A stretch of DNA of 64,000 bases from Microbacterium sp. (GCF_017305435.1 NZ_JAFKIP010000002.1:496001-560000), one strand, 5' to 3'. Numbered from the stretch's first letter, positions 8,613 to 17,275 are shown. Numbers and translations: made by a program. The notes: generated from the letters alone by a model not told the origin.

Positions 8613-8630
8613 ATGTATCTCCGGATACAT
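8613..8630. promoter_or_regulatory. Palindromic operator candidate in the divergent promoter region
   Basis: ATGTATC-TCCG-GATACAT is a perfect inverted repeat with seven-base arms, located midway between the divergently transcribed secreted-protein operon and the regulatory operon. It is more AT-rich than its surroundings, and the adjacent sequence carries two smaller inverted repeats (CTGC/GCAG and GATGC/GCATC). The LuxR-type regulator encoded at 9854 is the natural candidate to bind it. Confidence 0.45.
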
Positions 8631-8698
8631 CTGCTGGGCAGATGCAACGCATCGTGCCTTGCTGGACATGTCGTTTGTGAACCACGCTGGGAGGCGTC

Positions 8699-9280
8699 AT
8701 GAACGACAAGGAACTGGACCGTCTGCTCGCCATCGGTCGTGAGAAGAACTCGACCTCACCCGAGGTGCTTGATGCGGTTCTGGCTCGCCTCAGCGATGGA
8801 GCGAAGGCGAAGGCGCTGGCGCCCAAGACGCGTTCGCCACGTCGCTGGGTGCTCATCTCGGTATCCACGTTGGCAGTAGGGATAGCGGCTACGGCCGGCG
8901 CTTTCTACTTTGCGCCGAGCTTCACGCCTGATGCAGTCATTCCCATCGTCTACACGACTGATACTGGTCGCCAGATCGAATGCACATACTCGCTTGCAGT
9001 GAACGCGTGGGACGGTGTCGACGCTTCAGAGGCCAGGAGATGGGTAGCCCAGCATGACTGGTCGGGAATCGGGCAGCGAGGCTACGACTATGCGATCGCC
9101 CATCCAATCGAGCCCGGTACCGCCGGCGTTGACCCCGCAATCCCTCAAGATGAACTCGACCGGTCGGCAGTTTCACGAGGTATCAGCACCGTAATCGTGC
9201 AGGAGATCCCTGAGGGGTTCCTGGTGGGTCCGGGGGTCGGGACGGTCGGGACGTCTACCTGCCGATGGGAACGGCACTGA
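8699..9280 (+). CDS. Single-pass membrane protein, candidate anti-sigma factor
   Basis: 193 residues. An acidic/basic cytoplasmic N-terminus of about 48 residues is followed by one membrane segment (about 50-72). An outside domain of about 120 residues has two cysteines (IECTYS, TSTCRWE). No zinc-type HxxxCxxC motif is present, so it is not a classical ZAS anti-sigma factor. Its stop lies one base before the sigma-factor start and the topology suits a membrane sensor holding the sigma factor, so an anti-sigma role is a reasonable inference. GGGAGG lies seven bases upstream of the ATG. It faces the secreted-protein operon across a 157-base promoter region. Confidence 0.7.
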   Translation: MNDKELDRLLAIGREKNSTSPEVLDAVLARLSDGAKAKALAPKTRSPRRWVLISVSTLAVGIAATAGAFYFAPSFTPDAVIPIVYTTDTGRQIECTYSLAVNAWDGVDASEARRWVAQHDWSGIGQRGYDYAIAHPIEPGTAGVDPAIPQDELDRSAVSRGISTVIVQEIPEGFLVGPGVGTVGTSTCRWERH

Positions 9281-9281
9281 G

Positions 9282-9848
9282 GTGGTTGCTCGAGACGAAG
9301 CCGAGCATGACCTCGAGATGCTGTTCCGCCGAAGCGAACTCTCCCGCCCGGAGGCGCTCATCGCCGCGAATGGTCGCGACCTGTTCGCGTACTTCGCTCG
9401 GCGAGTCGGTTCAGCAGATGACGCCGCCGACCTGGCCGCTGAGGTCTTCCTGGTCGTCTGGAGAAACGCCGACACGATCTCCAGCGACCCGCTTGCTGCA
9501 CGCATGTGGGCGTTCGGCGTCGCCCGCAACGTCCTCTCAAACCACATCCGTGGTCTTCGTCGTCGTCATCGGCTCCATGAGCGGCTCGTACAGGCGTACT
9601 CGCCTGAGTCAGACATCACCGATCTCCGAGAGACGGTCGCAGGTGCTGTTGCTCAGCTCAACCCGATAGACCGTGAGATTGTGCGCCTTGTCCACTGGGA
9701 GGGCTTTTCGCTGACCGAGGCCGCGGCAATCCTTCACCGCAATCCAGCGACAGTGAGGAGCCGCTACTCGCGCGCCCGAAAACGGCTTGCTGAGGCCTTG
9801 TCGGGAACCGAACTCCCGTTTGATCACTCCGAAGGTGGTGGGGGCTAG
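9282..9848 (+). CDS. ECF-type RNA polymerase sigma factor
   Basis: 188 residues from a GTG one base after the upstream stop. Region 2 is recognisable (LFAYFARRVGSADDAADLAAEVFLVVWR) and region 4 carries a helix-turn-helix (LTEAAAILHRNPATVRSRYSRARKRL). Regions 1.1 and 3 are absent, which is the ECF/sigma-70 group 4 pattern. It would direct polymerase to a small regulon, most simply the divergent secreted-protein operon and its own genes. It is co-transcribed with the membrane protein before it and the LuxR-type regulator after it. This combination of ECF and LuxR in one operon is uncommon. Confidence 0.9.
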   Translation: MVARDEAEHDLEMLFRRSELSRPEALIAANGRDLFAYFARRVGSADDAADLAAEVFLVVWRNADTISSDPLAARMWAFGVARNVLSNHIRGLRRRHRLHERLVQAYSPESDITDLRETVAGAVAQLNPIDREIVRLVHWEGFSLTEAAAILHRNPATVRSRYSRARKRLAEALSGTELPFDHSEGGGG

Positions 9849-9853
9849 AAGGC

Positions 9854-10474
9854 GTGCTGGAGTTCGCTCCCAGGGTTGCCGTATTGACGCGCATTGGCTG
9901 GCTCGGGGACGCACTCACGAATCAGCTCGAAGCGCTCGGGTTTCGGGCACGCAAGTGCCGCGAAGTCCCCAACAACGGCTTCTCGCGGAGCGAAACAGTA
10001 CTAGGCGAATCGACGATCGTGACACCACAGGTTGCGGCTATGTTGCGCCAGCAAGTGGTAGTTGTCCTCCATCTCTCCCAGGTTCGAGATCACGCCGATT
10101 ATCCAGTTTCTGTTCAACACCTCGACCACGCTGATGATCTTTCGAGGTTGGAGCATCTCTTAATGCCAGCGAAGCCAACAGCGACACGGAGTCCACTTGG
10201 ACGACTGACCACACGACAACGAGAGGTGCTCGAACGCGCCGCTAGGGGCGAAACGAATGCCGAGATCGCCGCAGCCCTCGTCGTGGCCACGGGAACGGTG
10301 AAGCGGCACCTTCATGATGTGTATCACGCTCTTGGAGTTCGCGGCCGCAGCGAGGCTGCCTACGCTCTTCGCTTCTTGACGGAAGGTGGTCAAAGCAACC
10401 ACAGGGCGGCTTATGGGGCCGAACTGTTCCAGTCGGTGCCGCAACGAGACGTGTCACGAAAGCGGACTGGATGA
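9854..10474 (+). CDS. LuxR/NarL-type response-regulator-like transcription factor
   Basis: 206 residues from a GTG five bases after the sigma-factor stop. The C-terminal third is a clear LuxR helix-turn-helix (LTTRQREVLERAARGETNAEI, then VKRHLHDVYHALGV). The N-terminal part (VAVLTRIGWLGDALTNQLEAL) looks like a degenerate receiver domain. I see no obvious phospho-acceptor aspartate arrangement, so it may be a pseudo-receiver regulated by ligand or by protein contact. About 25 residues follow the DNA-binding domain. It probably controls the divergent operon together with the sigma factor. Confidence 0.85.
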   Translation: MLEFAPRVAVLTRIGWLGDALTNQLEALGFRARKCREVPNNGFSRSETVLGESTIVTPQVAAMLRQQVVVVLHLSQVRDHADYPVSVQHLDHADDLSRLEHLLMPAKPTATRSPLGRLTTRQREVLERAARGETNAEIAAALVVATGTVKRHLHDVYHALGVRGRSEAAYALRFLTEGGQSNHRAAYGAELFQSVPQRDVSRKRTG

Positions 10475-10482
10475 GGATCGTC

Positions 10483-10790
10483 ATGGCCCTGACTCGTGAA
10501 CATGTGCTTGCGAAGCGCCCCGTCGACCGTGAGCACGTCGAAGCCCACAAGGCAAACTCGCTCAGCGAGGCTCAGGCCTACCAGCTACGCGACTGCGTGA
10601 GGCACTCGGTTCGACGCAGCAGGAGCTCGCCGAGCGCATCGGCCTGGGTCAGCGGCAGGTGTCCAAGATCGAGCGCGGTGACCTCGACAGCACTAAGTTC
10701 GGCACCGTACGCAAGTAACTCGAAGCCGTCGGCGGCGACCTGGTGTTGGAGTACTGCTCTCAAGGGGTGGCGCGAGATCCCGATGTGGTC
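10483..10790 (+). pseudogene. XRE-family antitoxin-like regulator, frameshift plus stop
   Basis: The start encodes MALTREHVLAKRPVDREHV, typical of HigA/RelB-associated XRE proteins. After LRD near 10591 the reading frame is lost by one missing base. In the next frame the helix-turn-helix resumes as LREALGSTQQELAERIGLGQ then RQVSKIERGDLDS. A TAA at 10716-10718 then interrupts it before LEAVGGDLVLEY. Two independent lesions make it non-functional. No partner toxin is visible. It lies at the right-hand edge of the island, next to glgB. The end coordinate is approximate because the frame runs on without a clear original stop. Confidence 0.8.
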
Positions 10791-10863
10791 AGACAGGACC
10801 GACCCCAAGCACCACGCAGCAATCTGCGTCGCCGCGAGCCTCCAATGGTCATAGCGACACACC

Positions 10864-12999
10864 CTAGGAGCGGTGCCCGAGCCACAGCACACCGAGCGGC
10901 GGCAGCACCATCGTCGCGCGCCCGTTCTCGTCGGCGTGGACCGTGCCGAGGTTGCCCACGCCGGATCCGCCGTAGGCGGCGGCGTCGGAGTTGAGCAGCT
11001 CCTCCCATGCGCCCGACTCCGGCAGATCGAGCGTGTAGTCCTCGATCGGAGTGCCGGAGAAGTTGCAGATCACCGCGACGGTGTTGCCGTGGTGGTCGAC
11101 GCGGGAGAAGGCGATCACGTTCGGGTTCCACTGCGGCTCGCCGAGCCGGCGGAAGGCGCTGCCGTCGCTGTCGCGCGACCACAACGGCGCCTGGTTGCGG
11201 TAGACGCGGTTGAGGGCGCCGACGAAGTCCTGCAGCTGCCGGTGCGGCGGCTGGTCGAGGATCCACCAGTCGATCTCCCGGCTCTCGGACCATTCGGACA
11301 TCTGGCCGATGTCCTGACCCATGAACAGGAGCTGCTTGCCGGGATGACCCCACATGAACGCGAGCAAGGCCCGCATGTTCGCGAGCTTCTGCCAGTGGTC
11401 CCCGGGCATGCGGGTGAAGAGCGTGCCCTTGCCGTGGACGACCTCGTCGTGACTGATCGGCAGGACGAAGTTCTCGCTGAACGCGTACACGAAGGAGAAC
11501 GACAGCTCGCCCTCGTGGTGCGCGCGGTACATCGGGTCGCGCTTGATGTATTCGAGCGAGTCGTTCATCCACCCCATGTTCCACTTGAACCCGAAGCCGA
11601 GCCCGCCCGCGCTCGTGGGTGCCGTGACGCCGGGGAAGCTCGTCGACTCCTCCGCGATCATCGCGATGCCGGGATAGCGCTTGTAGGCGGTCGCGTTGAC
11701 CTCCTGCAGGAAGCGGATCGCCTCGAGGTTCTCCCGTCCGCCGTAGATGTTCGGCTCCCATTCGCCGGCTTCGCGGGAGTAGTCGAGGTAGAGCATGGAA
11801 GCCACGGCATCCACGCGCAGTCCGTCCACATGGAATTCCTCGAACCAGTACAGCGCGTTCGCGACGAGGAAGTTCCGCACCTCGTTGCGGCCGTAGTCGA
11901 AGATCAGCGTTCCCCAGTCCTTGTGCTCGCCGCGCCGGGGGTCGGGGTGCTCGTAGAGGGGCGCCCCGTCGAATCGGGCCAGCGCGAAGGCATCCTTCGG
12001 GAAGTGACCCGGCACCCAGTCCATGATGACGCCGAAGCCCGCCTGGTGGAGCCGGTCGATGAGGTAGCGGAGGTCGTCGGGGCTGCCGAAGCGGCTCGTG
12101 GGCGCGTAGTATCCGGACACCTGGTAGCCCCACGAACCGCCGAACGGATGCTCGGCGAGGGGCAGGAACTCGACGTGGGTGTAGCCGACCTGGGTGAGGT
12201 AGTCGATGAGCGGCTGAGCGGCGTCGCGGTAGCCGAGGCCCCGTCGCCACGATCCCAAGTGCAGCTCATACGTCGACATCGGCTGATCGAGCGGCGTGCG
12301 CCCGGCGCGTGCGGTGAGCCACGCGTCGTCGCCCCAGGTGTACGTGGACTCCGTGACGACGGATGCCGTGGCCGGCGGCACCTCGGCCGCCTGGGCCATC
12401 GGATCGGCCTTCATGATCCATCCGTCGTGCGGGGTGAGGATCTCGTACTTGTAGGTCGTGCCGGCGGCGAGGCCCGGGACGAACAGCTCCCAGACGCCCG
12501 AGGACCCGAGGCTCCGCATCGCGTGCGAGCGCCCGTCCCAGCCGTTGAAGCCGCCGACGACGCGCACGGCGCGAGCGTCCGGCGCCCACACCGCGAACGA
12601 GACGCCGTCGACGCCCGCGAAGTGGTGGACGTGCGCACCGAGCACGTTCCAGAGCTCTTCGTGGCGACCCTCGCGGATGAGGTGCTGATCGATCTCCCCG
12701 AGAGTGGGGAGGTGCCGGTAGGGGTCGTCTGCGCGGTAGTCGGGCGCGTCGTCGTAGGTCGCGACCAGTTCGTAGGCATCCGGTCGAGTGGTCGCCGTAC
12801 CCTCCCAGATCCCGGAGCGGACGTGCTCCAGGGGGATCCGGGCGCCCGTCGGGGTGACGGCGTCCACGGTGGTTGCCATCGGCCGTCGGGCGCGCACGAC
12901 CCATCCCTCGGCGCCCTCGTGCACACCCAGGATGTCGTGGGGTGCGTAGTACGAGCCGTCGGCGACGGCGTCGAGGATGCCCTCGGGGACGGTGCTCAT
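10864..12999 (-). CDS. glgB: 1,4-alpha-glucan branching enzyme
   Basis: 711 residues. An N-terminal carbohydrate-binding segment is followed by the CBM48 domain (FAVWAPDARAVRVVGGFNGWDG) and a GH13 barrel. The barrel has conserved regions with the nucleophile Asp (VDGLRVDAVASML), acid Glu (IAEESTSFPG) and the HDE motif (PISHDEVVHGKG), then a C-terminal beta domain. It makes alpha-1,6 branches in glycogen or similar alpha-glucan. The ATG at 12999 overlaps the glgE stop (ATGA), making it the last gene of glgX-glgE-glgB. Its 3' end is directly beside the decayed XRE gene. Family identity is secure. Confidence 0.97.
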   Translation of the reverse strand: MSTVPEGILDAVADGSYYAPHDILGVHEGAEGWVVRARRPMATTVDAVTPTGARIPLEHVRSGIWEGTATTRPDAYELVATYDDAPDYRADDPYRHLPTLGEIDQHLIREGRHEELWNVLGAHVHHFAGVDGVSFAVWAPDARAVRVVGGFNGWDGRSHAMRSLGSSGVWELFVPGLAAGTTYKYEILTPHDGWIMKADPMAQAAEVPPATASVVTESTYTWGDDAWLTARAGRTPLDQPMSTYELHLGSWRRGLGYRDAAQPLIDYLTQVGYTHVEFLPLAEHPFGGSWGYQVSGYYAPTSRFGSPDDLRYLIDRLHQAGFGVIMDWVPGHFPKDAFALARFDGAPLYEHPDPRRGEHKDWGTLIFDYGRNEVRNFLVANALYWFEEFHVDGLRVDAVASMLYLDYSREAGEWEPNIYGGRENLEAIRFLQEVNATAYKRYPGIAMIAEESTSFPGVTAPTSAGGLGFGFKWNMGWMNDSLEYIKRDPMYRAHHEGELSFSFVYAFSENFVLPISHDEVVHGKGTLFTRMPGDHWQKLANMRALLAFMWGHPGKQLLFMGQDIGQMSEWSESREIDWWILDQPPHRQLQDFVGALNRVYRNQAPLWSRDSDGSAFRRLGEPQWNPNVIAFSRVDHHGNTVAVICNFSGTPIEDYTLDLPESGAWEELLNSDAAAYGGSGVGNLGTVHADENGRATMVLPPLGVLWLGHRS

Positions 13000-15086
13000 G
13001 AGCGCTCCTTCACGTGCAGGATGTGGACGGGCTCCGCGAACGCGTCGAGCCGGACGAAGGCATCCTGGTTCCAGGTCCAGACGGCACCGGTGATGAGATC
13101 CTCGACCTCGAACTCCGTTCCGCGCGGGATGCCCCACACCGACGAATCGAGATGGACCGTCGTCTGGCGCACCGAGTGCGGATCGAGGTTGGCGACGACG
13201 ATGATCGTGTCCGAGACGCCGTTCTCGGTGAGTGCCCCGTCGATGTGCTTGCTGTAGACGAGGATCGCGTCGTCATCGCTCCAGTGGACCGTGAGGCCGC
13301 GCAGCTGCCGCAGCGCGGGGTGCGCATGCCGGATCTCGTTGAGGCGGCGCAGATAGGGAGCGAGGGAGTCGCCGTCGGCTTCCGCCTGCTCCCAGTCGCG
13401 GAACTTGAACTCGTACTTCTCGTTGTCGATGTTCTCCTCGGAGCCCGGCCGTGCGACGTTCTCGTACAGCTCGTACCCGGCGTACACGCCGTAGGTCGCC
13501 CCGGCGGTCGCTGCGATCGCGGCGCGGATCCGGTAGGCGGGGCGCCCGCCGTACTGCAGATACTCGGTGAGGATGTCGTGCGTGTTCACGAACAGGTTCG
13601 GGCGCATGAAGTCGGCCGTCTCGTCGGAGATCGACTGCAGGAACTCCTCGAGCTCCTCCTTCGTGTTCCGCCACGTGAAGTACGAGTAGCTCTGCTGGAA
13701 GCCCGCCATCGCGAGGCTCTGCATGACCGCGGGCCGGGTGAACGCCTCGGAGAGGAAGATCACGTCCGGGTCGTCGGCGTTCACCGTGGCGATCAGCCAC
13801 TCCCAGAACTGCAGGGGCTTCGTGTGCGGGTTGTCGACACGGAAGATCTTCACGCCCTGCGCGATCCAGTGCCGGACGATCCGCAGCATCTCGGCGTAGA
13901 TGCCCGCGGGGTCGGTGTCGAAGTTCAGCGGGTAGATGTCCTGATATTTCTTGGGCGGGTTCTCCGCGTACGCGATCGTGCCGTCGGGAAGGACCGTGAA
14001 CCACTCCGGATGCTCCGTCACCCAGGGGTGGTCGGGAGCCGCCTGCAGGGCGAGGTCGAGGGCGACGTCGAGGCCGTGCGCCTGTGCCTGCCGCACGAAC
14101 CAGCGGAAGTCGGCGGCCGTCCCGAGCTCGGGCAGGATCGCGTCGTGGCCGCCCTCGGCGGCGCCGATCGCATACGGCGAACCCGGGTCGCCGGGGAGGG
14201 CGTCGAGGGTGTTGTTGCGGCCCTTGCGGTTGATCCGGCCGATGGGATGGATGGGCGGCAGGTAGACGACGTCGAAGCCCATGCCGGCGACGCCGGGCAG
14301 GCGCCGCGCCGCCGTGCGGAAGGTGCCGCTCTTGACGGTCCCGTCCTTCTGGCGCTTCGCGCCCTCGGACCGCGGGAAGAACTCGTACCACGCGCCGACG
14401 CCGGCGCGCTCGCGCTCGACGAGGAGTTCGAGGTCGGGGCCGACGGTGTGCAGCGAGGCGAGCGGACGGTCGCGGAAGAATGCCGCGATCGCTTCGTCCC
14501 GCACGACCTCGAGCGCCGCGTCGTCGCTCGCTGCGGCATCCCGGAGGGCCGCGGCGGCGCGTCTGAGCGCGCGCACCTCGGCGGCGCTGCGGTCCTTCTC
14601 TGCGGCGGCCCGGACGAACAGAAGCGCGCCCGACTCGCGCATGAGCGCGGCATCCACCCCCGCGGCGATCTTCAGATCGGCGGCGTGCTGCCAGGTGGCG
14701 AACTCGTCGGCGAAGGCTTCGAAACGGAACGTCCAGACGCCGATCTCGAGCGGAGCGATGGTGGTGCGCCACCGGTCGAAACCGTCGTGCAGGGGCTCGA
14801 GCCGATGCAGCGATTCGGCCCTGGTCGGCGAGACGAGTCGCACGTGGACGCCGATGCGGTCGTGCCCCTCGCGGAACGCCGTGATCTGGAAGGGCACGGC
14901 CTCGCCGGAGAACGCGGATGGGCGGAACCTCGGATCCGGCGTCGACGGGCGCGGGCGTGAGAGCGGGATGCGGCCGAGGCGTGTCCGTGCGGCGTGCTCC
15001 GGAGCCGGGCCGGAGGGCCGCAGCGGGATCGGTGAGGTGCTGCGCAGCGCCTCGGTGGGTGGTGCGGATCGAGTCGTGGTGGCCAC
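12996..15086 (-). CDS. glgE: Alpha-1,4-glucan:maltose-1-phosphate maltosyltransferase
   Basis: 696 residues from a GTG. GlgE extends alpha-1,4-glucan using maltose-1-phosphate. The GH13_3 pattern is clear: an N-terminal beta domain, a long helical insert, then the barrel with YLPPIHPIGRINRKG, the nucleophile region KIFRVDNPHTKPLQFWEWL, the acid region DVIFLSEAFTRP and NTHDILTEYLQ. It lies between glgX (9 bases upstream) and glgB (overlapping). No treS or maltokinase gene is in the window, so the supply of maltose-1-phosphate must be encoded elsewhere or come from a GlgM-type route. Confidence 0.96.
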   Translation of the reverse strand: MATTTRSAPPTEALRSTSPIPLRPSGPAPEHAARTRLGRIPLSRPRPSTPDPRFRPSAFSGEAVPFQITAFREGHDRIGVHVRLVSPTRAESLHRLEPLHDGFDRWRTTIAPLEIGVWTFRFEAFADEFATWQHAADLKIAAGVDAALMRESGALLFVRAAAEKDRSAAEVRALRRAAAALRDAAASDDAALEVVRDEAIAAFFRDRPLASLHTVGPDLELLVERERAGVGAWYEFFPRSEGAKRQKDGTVKSGTFRTAARRLPGVAGMGFDVVYLPPIHPIGRINRKGRNNTLDALPGDPGSPYAIGAAEGGHDAILPELGTAADFRWFVRQAQAHGLDVALDLALQAAPDHPWVTEHPEWFTVLPDGTIAYAENPPKKYQDIYPLNFDTDPAGIYAEMLRIVRHWIAQGVKIFRVDNPHTKPLQFWEWLIATVNADDPDVIFLSEAFTRPAVMQSLAMAGFQQSYSYFTWRNTKEELEEFLQSISDETADFMRPNLFVNTHDILTEYLQYGGRPAYRIRAAIAATAGATYGVYAGYELYENVARPGSEENIDNEKYEFKFRDWEQAEADGDSLAPYLRRLNEIRHAHPALRQLRGLTVHWSDDDAILVYSKHIDGALTENGVSDTIIVVANLDPHSVRQTTVHLDSSVWGIPRGTEFEVEDLITGAVWTWNQDAFVRLDAFAEPVHILHVKERS

Positions 15087-15095
15087 GTCTCGAAC

Positions 15096-17198
15096 CTACC
15101 GCGCCGCTATCGGGGAGGAACAGGCGTCCACGCGGAACAGGTGCAGAGACGTCCCCGGCATCTCGATCCGGTCGCCGGGGAGGAAGACGGGCTCGTCGTC
15201 GGCGGGGGCATCGGGCACGCTCGACCACAGCGACACGAAGCGCTCGGCGCCGAGCGCCCCCGGCAGCGTCACCGAGGTGGGGCGCTCGTTGCCGTGGATG
15301 ACGAGGAGGATCCGGTTGGGTGCCTCGACGTCGGGCGTCGACTGCGCGTCGTACTGCAGCGTTCGGTGCGCGGGGTCGTTCCAGCGCTCGTGCGACATCG
15401 TGTCGCCGTTCTCGTCGTACCAGTCGATGACCGAGGCGTTCGGGACGGCGTGCACGGCATGCGCGAAGCGGCGCGGGCGCAGCGCCGGGTTCTCCTGGCG
15501 CAGCCGGATGAGGCGTCGGGCGTGCGCGAGCAGGTCCTCCTGCCACGGCGCGAGGTCCCAGTTCACCCAGGTCAGAGGCGAGTCATGGCAGTACGCGTTG
15601 TTGTTGCCGCGCTGCGTTCGCCCCATCTCATCGCCCGCCGTGATCATCGGGACGCCGGCGGACAGCAGCAGCGTGCCGAGGATGTTGCGCATGGCCCGGC
15701 GCCTGGTCGCGAGGATCGCGGGGTTCTGCGTCGAGCCCTCGGCGCCGTGGTTGAACGAGCGGTTGGTGTCGGCGCCGTCGCGGTTCTGCTCGCCGTTGCC
15801 CATGTTGTGCTTGACGTCGTACGACACGAGGTCGCGAAGAGTGAAGCCGTCGTGCGCCGTGACGAAGTTGACCCCCGCGAGCGGGCCGCGGGCGTCGTCG
15901 AACGTGTTCGACGAGCCGGCGAGACGCGTCGCGAAGCCGCCGACGCCCGCGGGAGGCGTCGACGCGCGCCGTGCATAGTCGACATCGCTCAGCCAGAAGT
16001 TGCGCACCCGGTCGCGGTAGCGGTCGTTCCACTCGCTCCAGCCCGCACCGAAGTTTCCGGTCTGCCATCCGCCCATGCCGACGTCCCACGGCTCCGCGAT
16101 CATCTTCCGACCGCGCAGCTGCGGGTCGTCGACGATCCGACGCAGCAGCGGGTGATCGGCCTGGAACTCGTGGTGCGCATCGCGACCGAGCGTGGGGGCG
16201 AGATCGAACCGGAAGCCGTCGATCTGCACCTCGTTCGCCCAGTAGCGCAGCGAGTCGAGGACGAGCCGGGCCGCGGCATCCGTCGACGTGTTCACGGAGT
16301 TGCCGCACCCCGTGACGTCGATGTAGGCGCCGTCGTCGTGCTGGCGGTAGTAGCCCGCGTTGTCGATGCCGCGCAGGCTCGAGCGGGGGCCGCCGATCTC
16401 CAGTTCGGACGTGTGGTTGTAGACGACGTCCAGCAGCACCTCGATGCCGGCGGCGTGCAGGGAGCGCACCATGTCCTTCACTTCGCGCAGGATCGCGTCG
16501 GGCCCGGCGGCGACGGCATCGGCGCTCGCGTAGGCGCCGTGCGGCGTGAAGAAGTTCAGGGTGTTGTATCCCCAGTAGTTGCTGAGCCCGTGCTGCAGAA
16601 GGCGCGGCTCGGTCTCGAACGCCTGGATCGGCAGCAGCTCGACCGCCGTGACGCCGAGTGAGAGCAGGTGGTCGATCGCGGCGGGGTGGGCGAGTCCCGC
16701 ATACGTGCCGTGAAGGGCCGGCGGAACGCCCGGATGCCGCTTCGTCAGCCCCTTCAGGTGGGCTTCGTAGATGACGGTGCGATCCATGGGCGTCTCGGGG
16801 CGCGCGACGCCCTGCCAGTCGTAGGTGCCGTCCACGACGACCGAGCGCCACTCGCCGATGCGCACGGGCGCGAGGCCGCGTGCGTACGGGTCCAGCAGCA
16901 GGGTCTCCTTGTTGAACGTGTTGCGGGCGCCTGCGGGGCCGTCGACGCGGAGTGCATAGTGGGCCCCGGGGCGGAGGTCGCGCGTCGTGACCTCCCACAC
17001 GTCGCCGCCGACCGGCGTCAGCGGGAGCGTGCCGGTGATCCAGTCGAGATCGGTCGCGTCCACCAGGACGAGATCGACGGCGGATGCCGCTTCCGACCAC
17101 ACGCGCAGCGTGCCGCCGGCGGGCCCCCATGTCACGCCGAGGTCGTCGAGGGCGGGCGAGAGCAGCGCAGGACGCGCGAGCGGCTTCGGGCTGGCCAT
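15096..17198 (-). CDS. glgX: Glycogen debranching enzyme (isoamylase type)
   Basis: 700 residues. CBM48 at the N-terminus (LRVWSEAASAVDLVLVD) is followed by a GH13_11 barrel. The barrel has NYWGYNTLNFFTPHG, the nucleophile segment IDGFRFDLAPTLGR, the acid segment MIAEPWDVGMGGW and TAHDGFTLRDLVSYD. It hydrolyses alpha-1,6 branches of limit dextrins. The start is placed at the ATG at 17198. An earlier in-frame codon exists but the sequence before 17198 is not family-like. A TACTGT or TAGTTC box a few bases upstream could serve a leaderless transcript. First gene of the glg operon. Confidence 0.95.
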   Translation of the reverse strand: MASPKPLARPALLSPALDDLGVTWGPAGGTLRVWSEAASAVDLVLVDATDLDWITGTLPLTPVGGDVWEVTTRDLRPGAHYALRVDGPAGARNTFNKETLLLDPYARGLAPVRIGEWRSVVVDGTYDWQGVARPETPMDRTVIYEAHLKGLTKRHPGVPPALHGTYAGLAHPAAIDHLLSLGVTAVELLPIQAFETEPRLLQHGLSNYWGYNTLNFFTPHGAYASADAVAAGPDAILREVKDMVRSLHAAGIEVLLDVVYNHTSELEIGGPRSSLRGIDNAGYYRQHDDGAYIDVTGCGNSVNTSTDAAARLVLDSLRYWANEVQIDGFRFDLAPTLGRDAHHEFQADHPLLRRIVDDPQLRGRKMIAEPWDVGMGGWQTGNFGAGWSEWNDRYRDRVRNFWLSDVDYARRASTPPAGVGGFATRLAGSSNTFDDARGPLAGVNFVTAHDGFTLRDLVSYDVKHNMGNGEQNRDGADTNRSFNHGAEGSTQNPAILATRRRAMRNILGTLLLSAGVPMITAGDEMGRTQRGNNNAYCHDSPLTWVNWDLAPWQEDLLAHARRLIRLRQENPALRPRRFAHAVHAVPNASVIDWYDENGDTMSHERWNDPAHRTLQYDAQSTPDVEAPNRILLVIHGNERPTSVTLPGALGAERFVSLWSSVPDAPADDEPVFLPGDRIEMPGTSLHLFRVDACSSPIAAR

Positions 17199-17275
17199 GC
17201 GAACTACAGTAGTAACGCGGCGGGGCGCGGGCCGCATCGCACACCCGGGTCGCCCCGAGACACAGCGGAGGGATC

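Larger units (their letters stand above)
3764..10863. other. Foreign-looking island between ybbN-like gene and glgB
   Basis: About 7 kb with visibly lower GC, relaxed third codon positions and no GGATGCC/GGCATCC heptamer, whereas both flanks have roughly two per kb. Both edges are marked by decayed genes (GH16-like and XRE-like). No integrase, transposase, tRNA or flanking direct repeat was found, so the mechanism of entry is unknown. Boundaries are approximate; the GH16-like remnant may belong to the ancestral chromosome. Confidence 0.6.

Noticed and set aside
8155..8868. Longer version of the secreted protein starting at 8868
   Set aside because: The extra N-terminus crosses the divergent promoter region and overlaps the oppositely oriented gene; the ATG at 8541 has ribosome site and signal peptide.
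10471..10718. Programmed frameshift in the XRE gene
   Set aside because: No slippery sequence is seen near the shift, and a second stop would remain.
3764..10863. Island as prophage or transposon
   Set aside because: No integrase, transposase, phage structural gene, tRNA end or direct repeat recognised.
10873..13257. Very long open frame antisense to glgB (about 794 codons)
   Set aside because: Shadow of the high-GC third positions of glgB; it has no family motifs and no ribosome site.
13014..14960. Long open frame antisense to glgE
   Set aside because: Arg/Val/Glu-rich translation typical of an antisense shadow.
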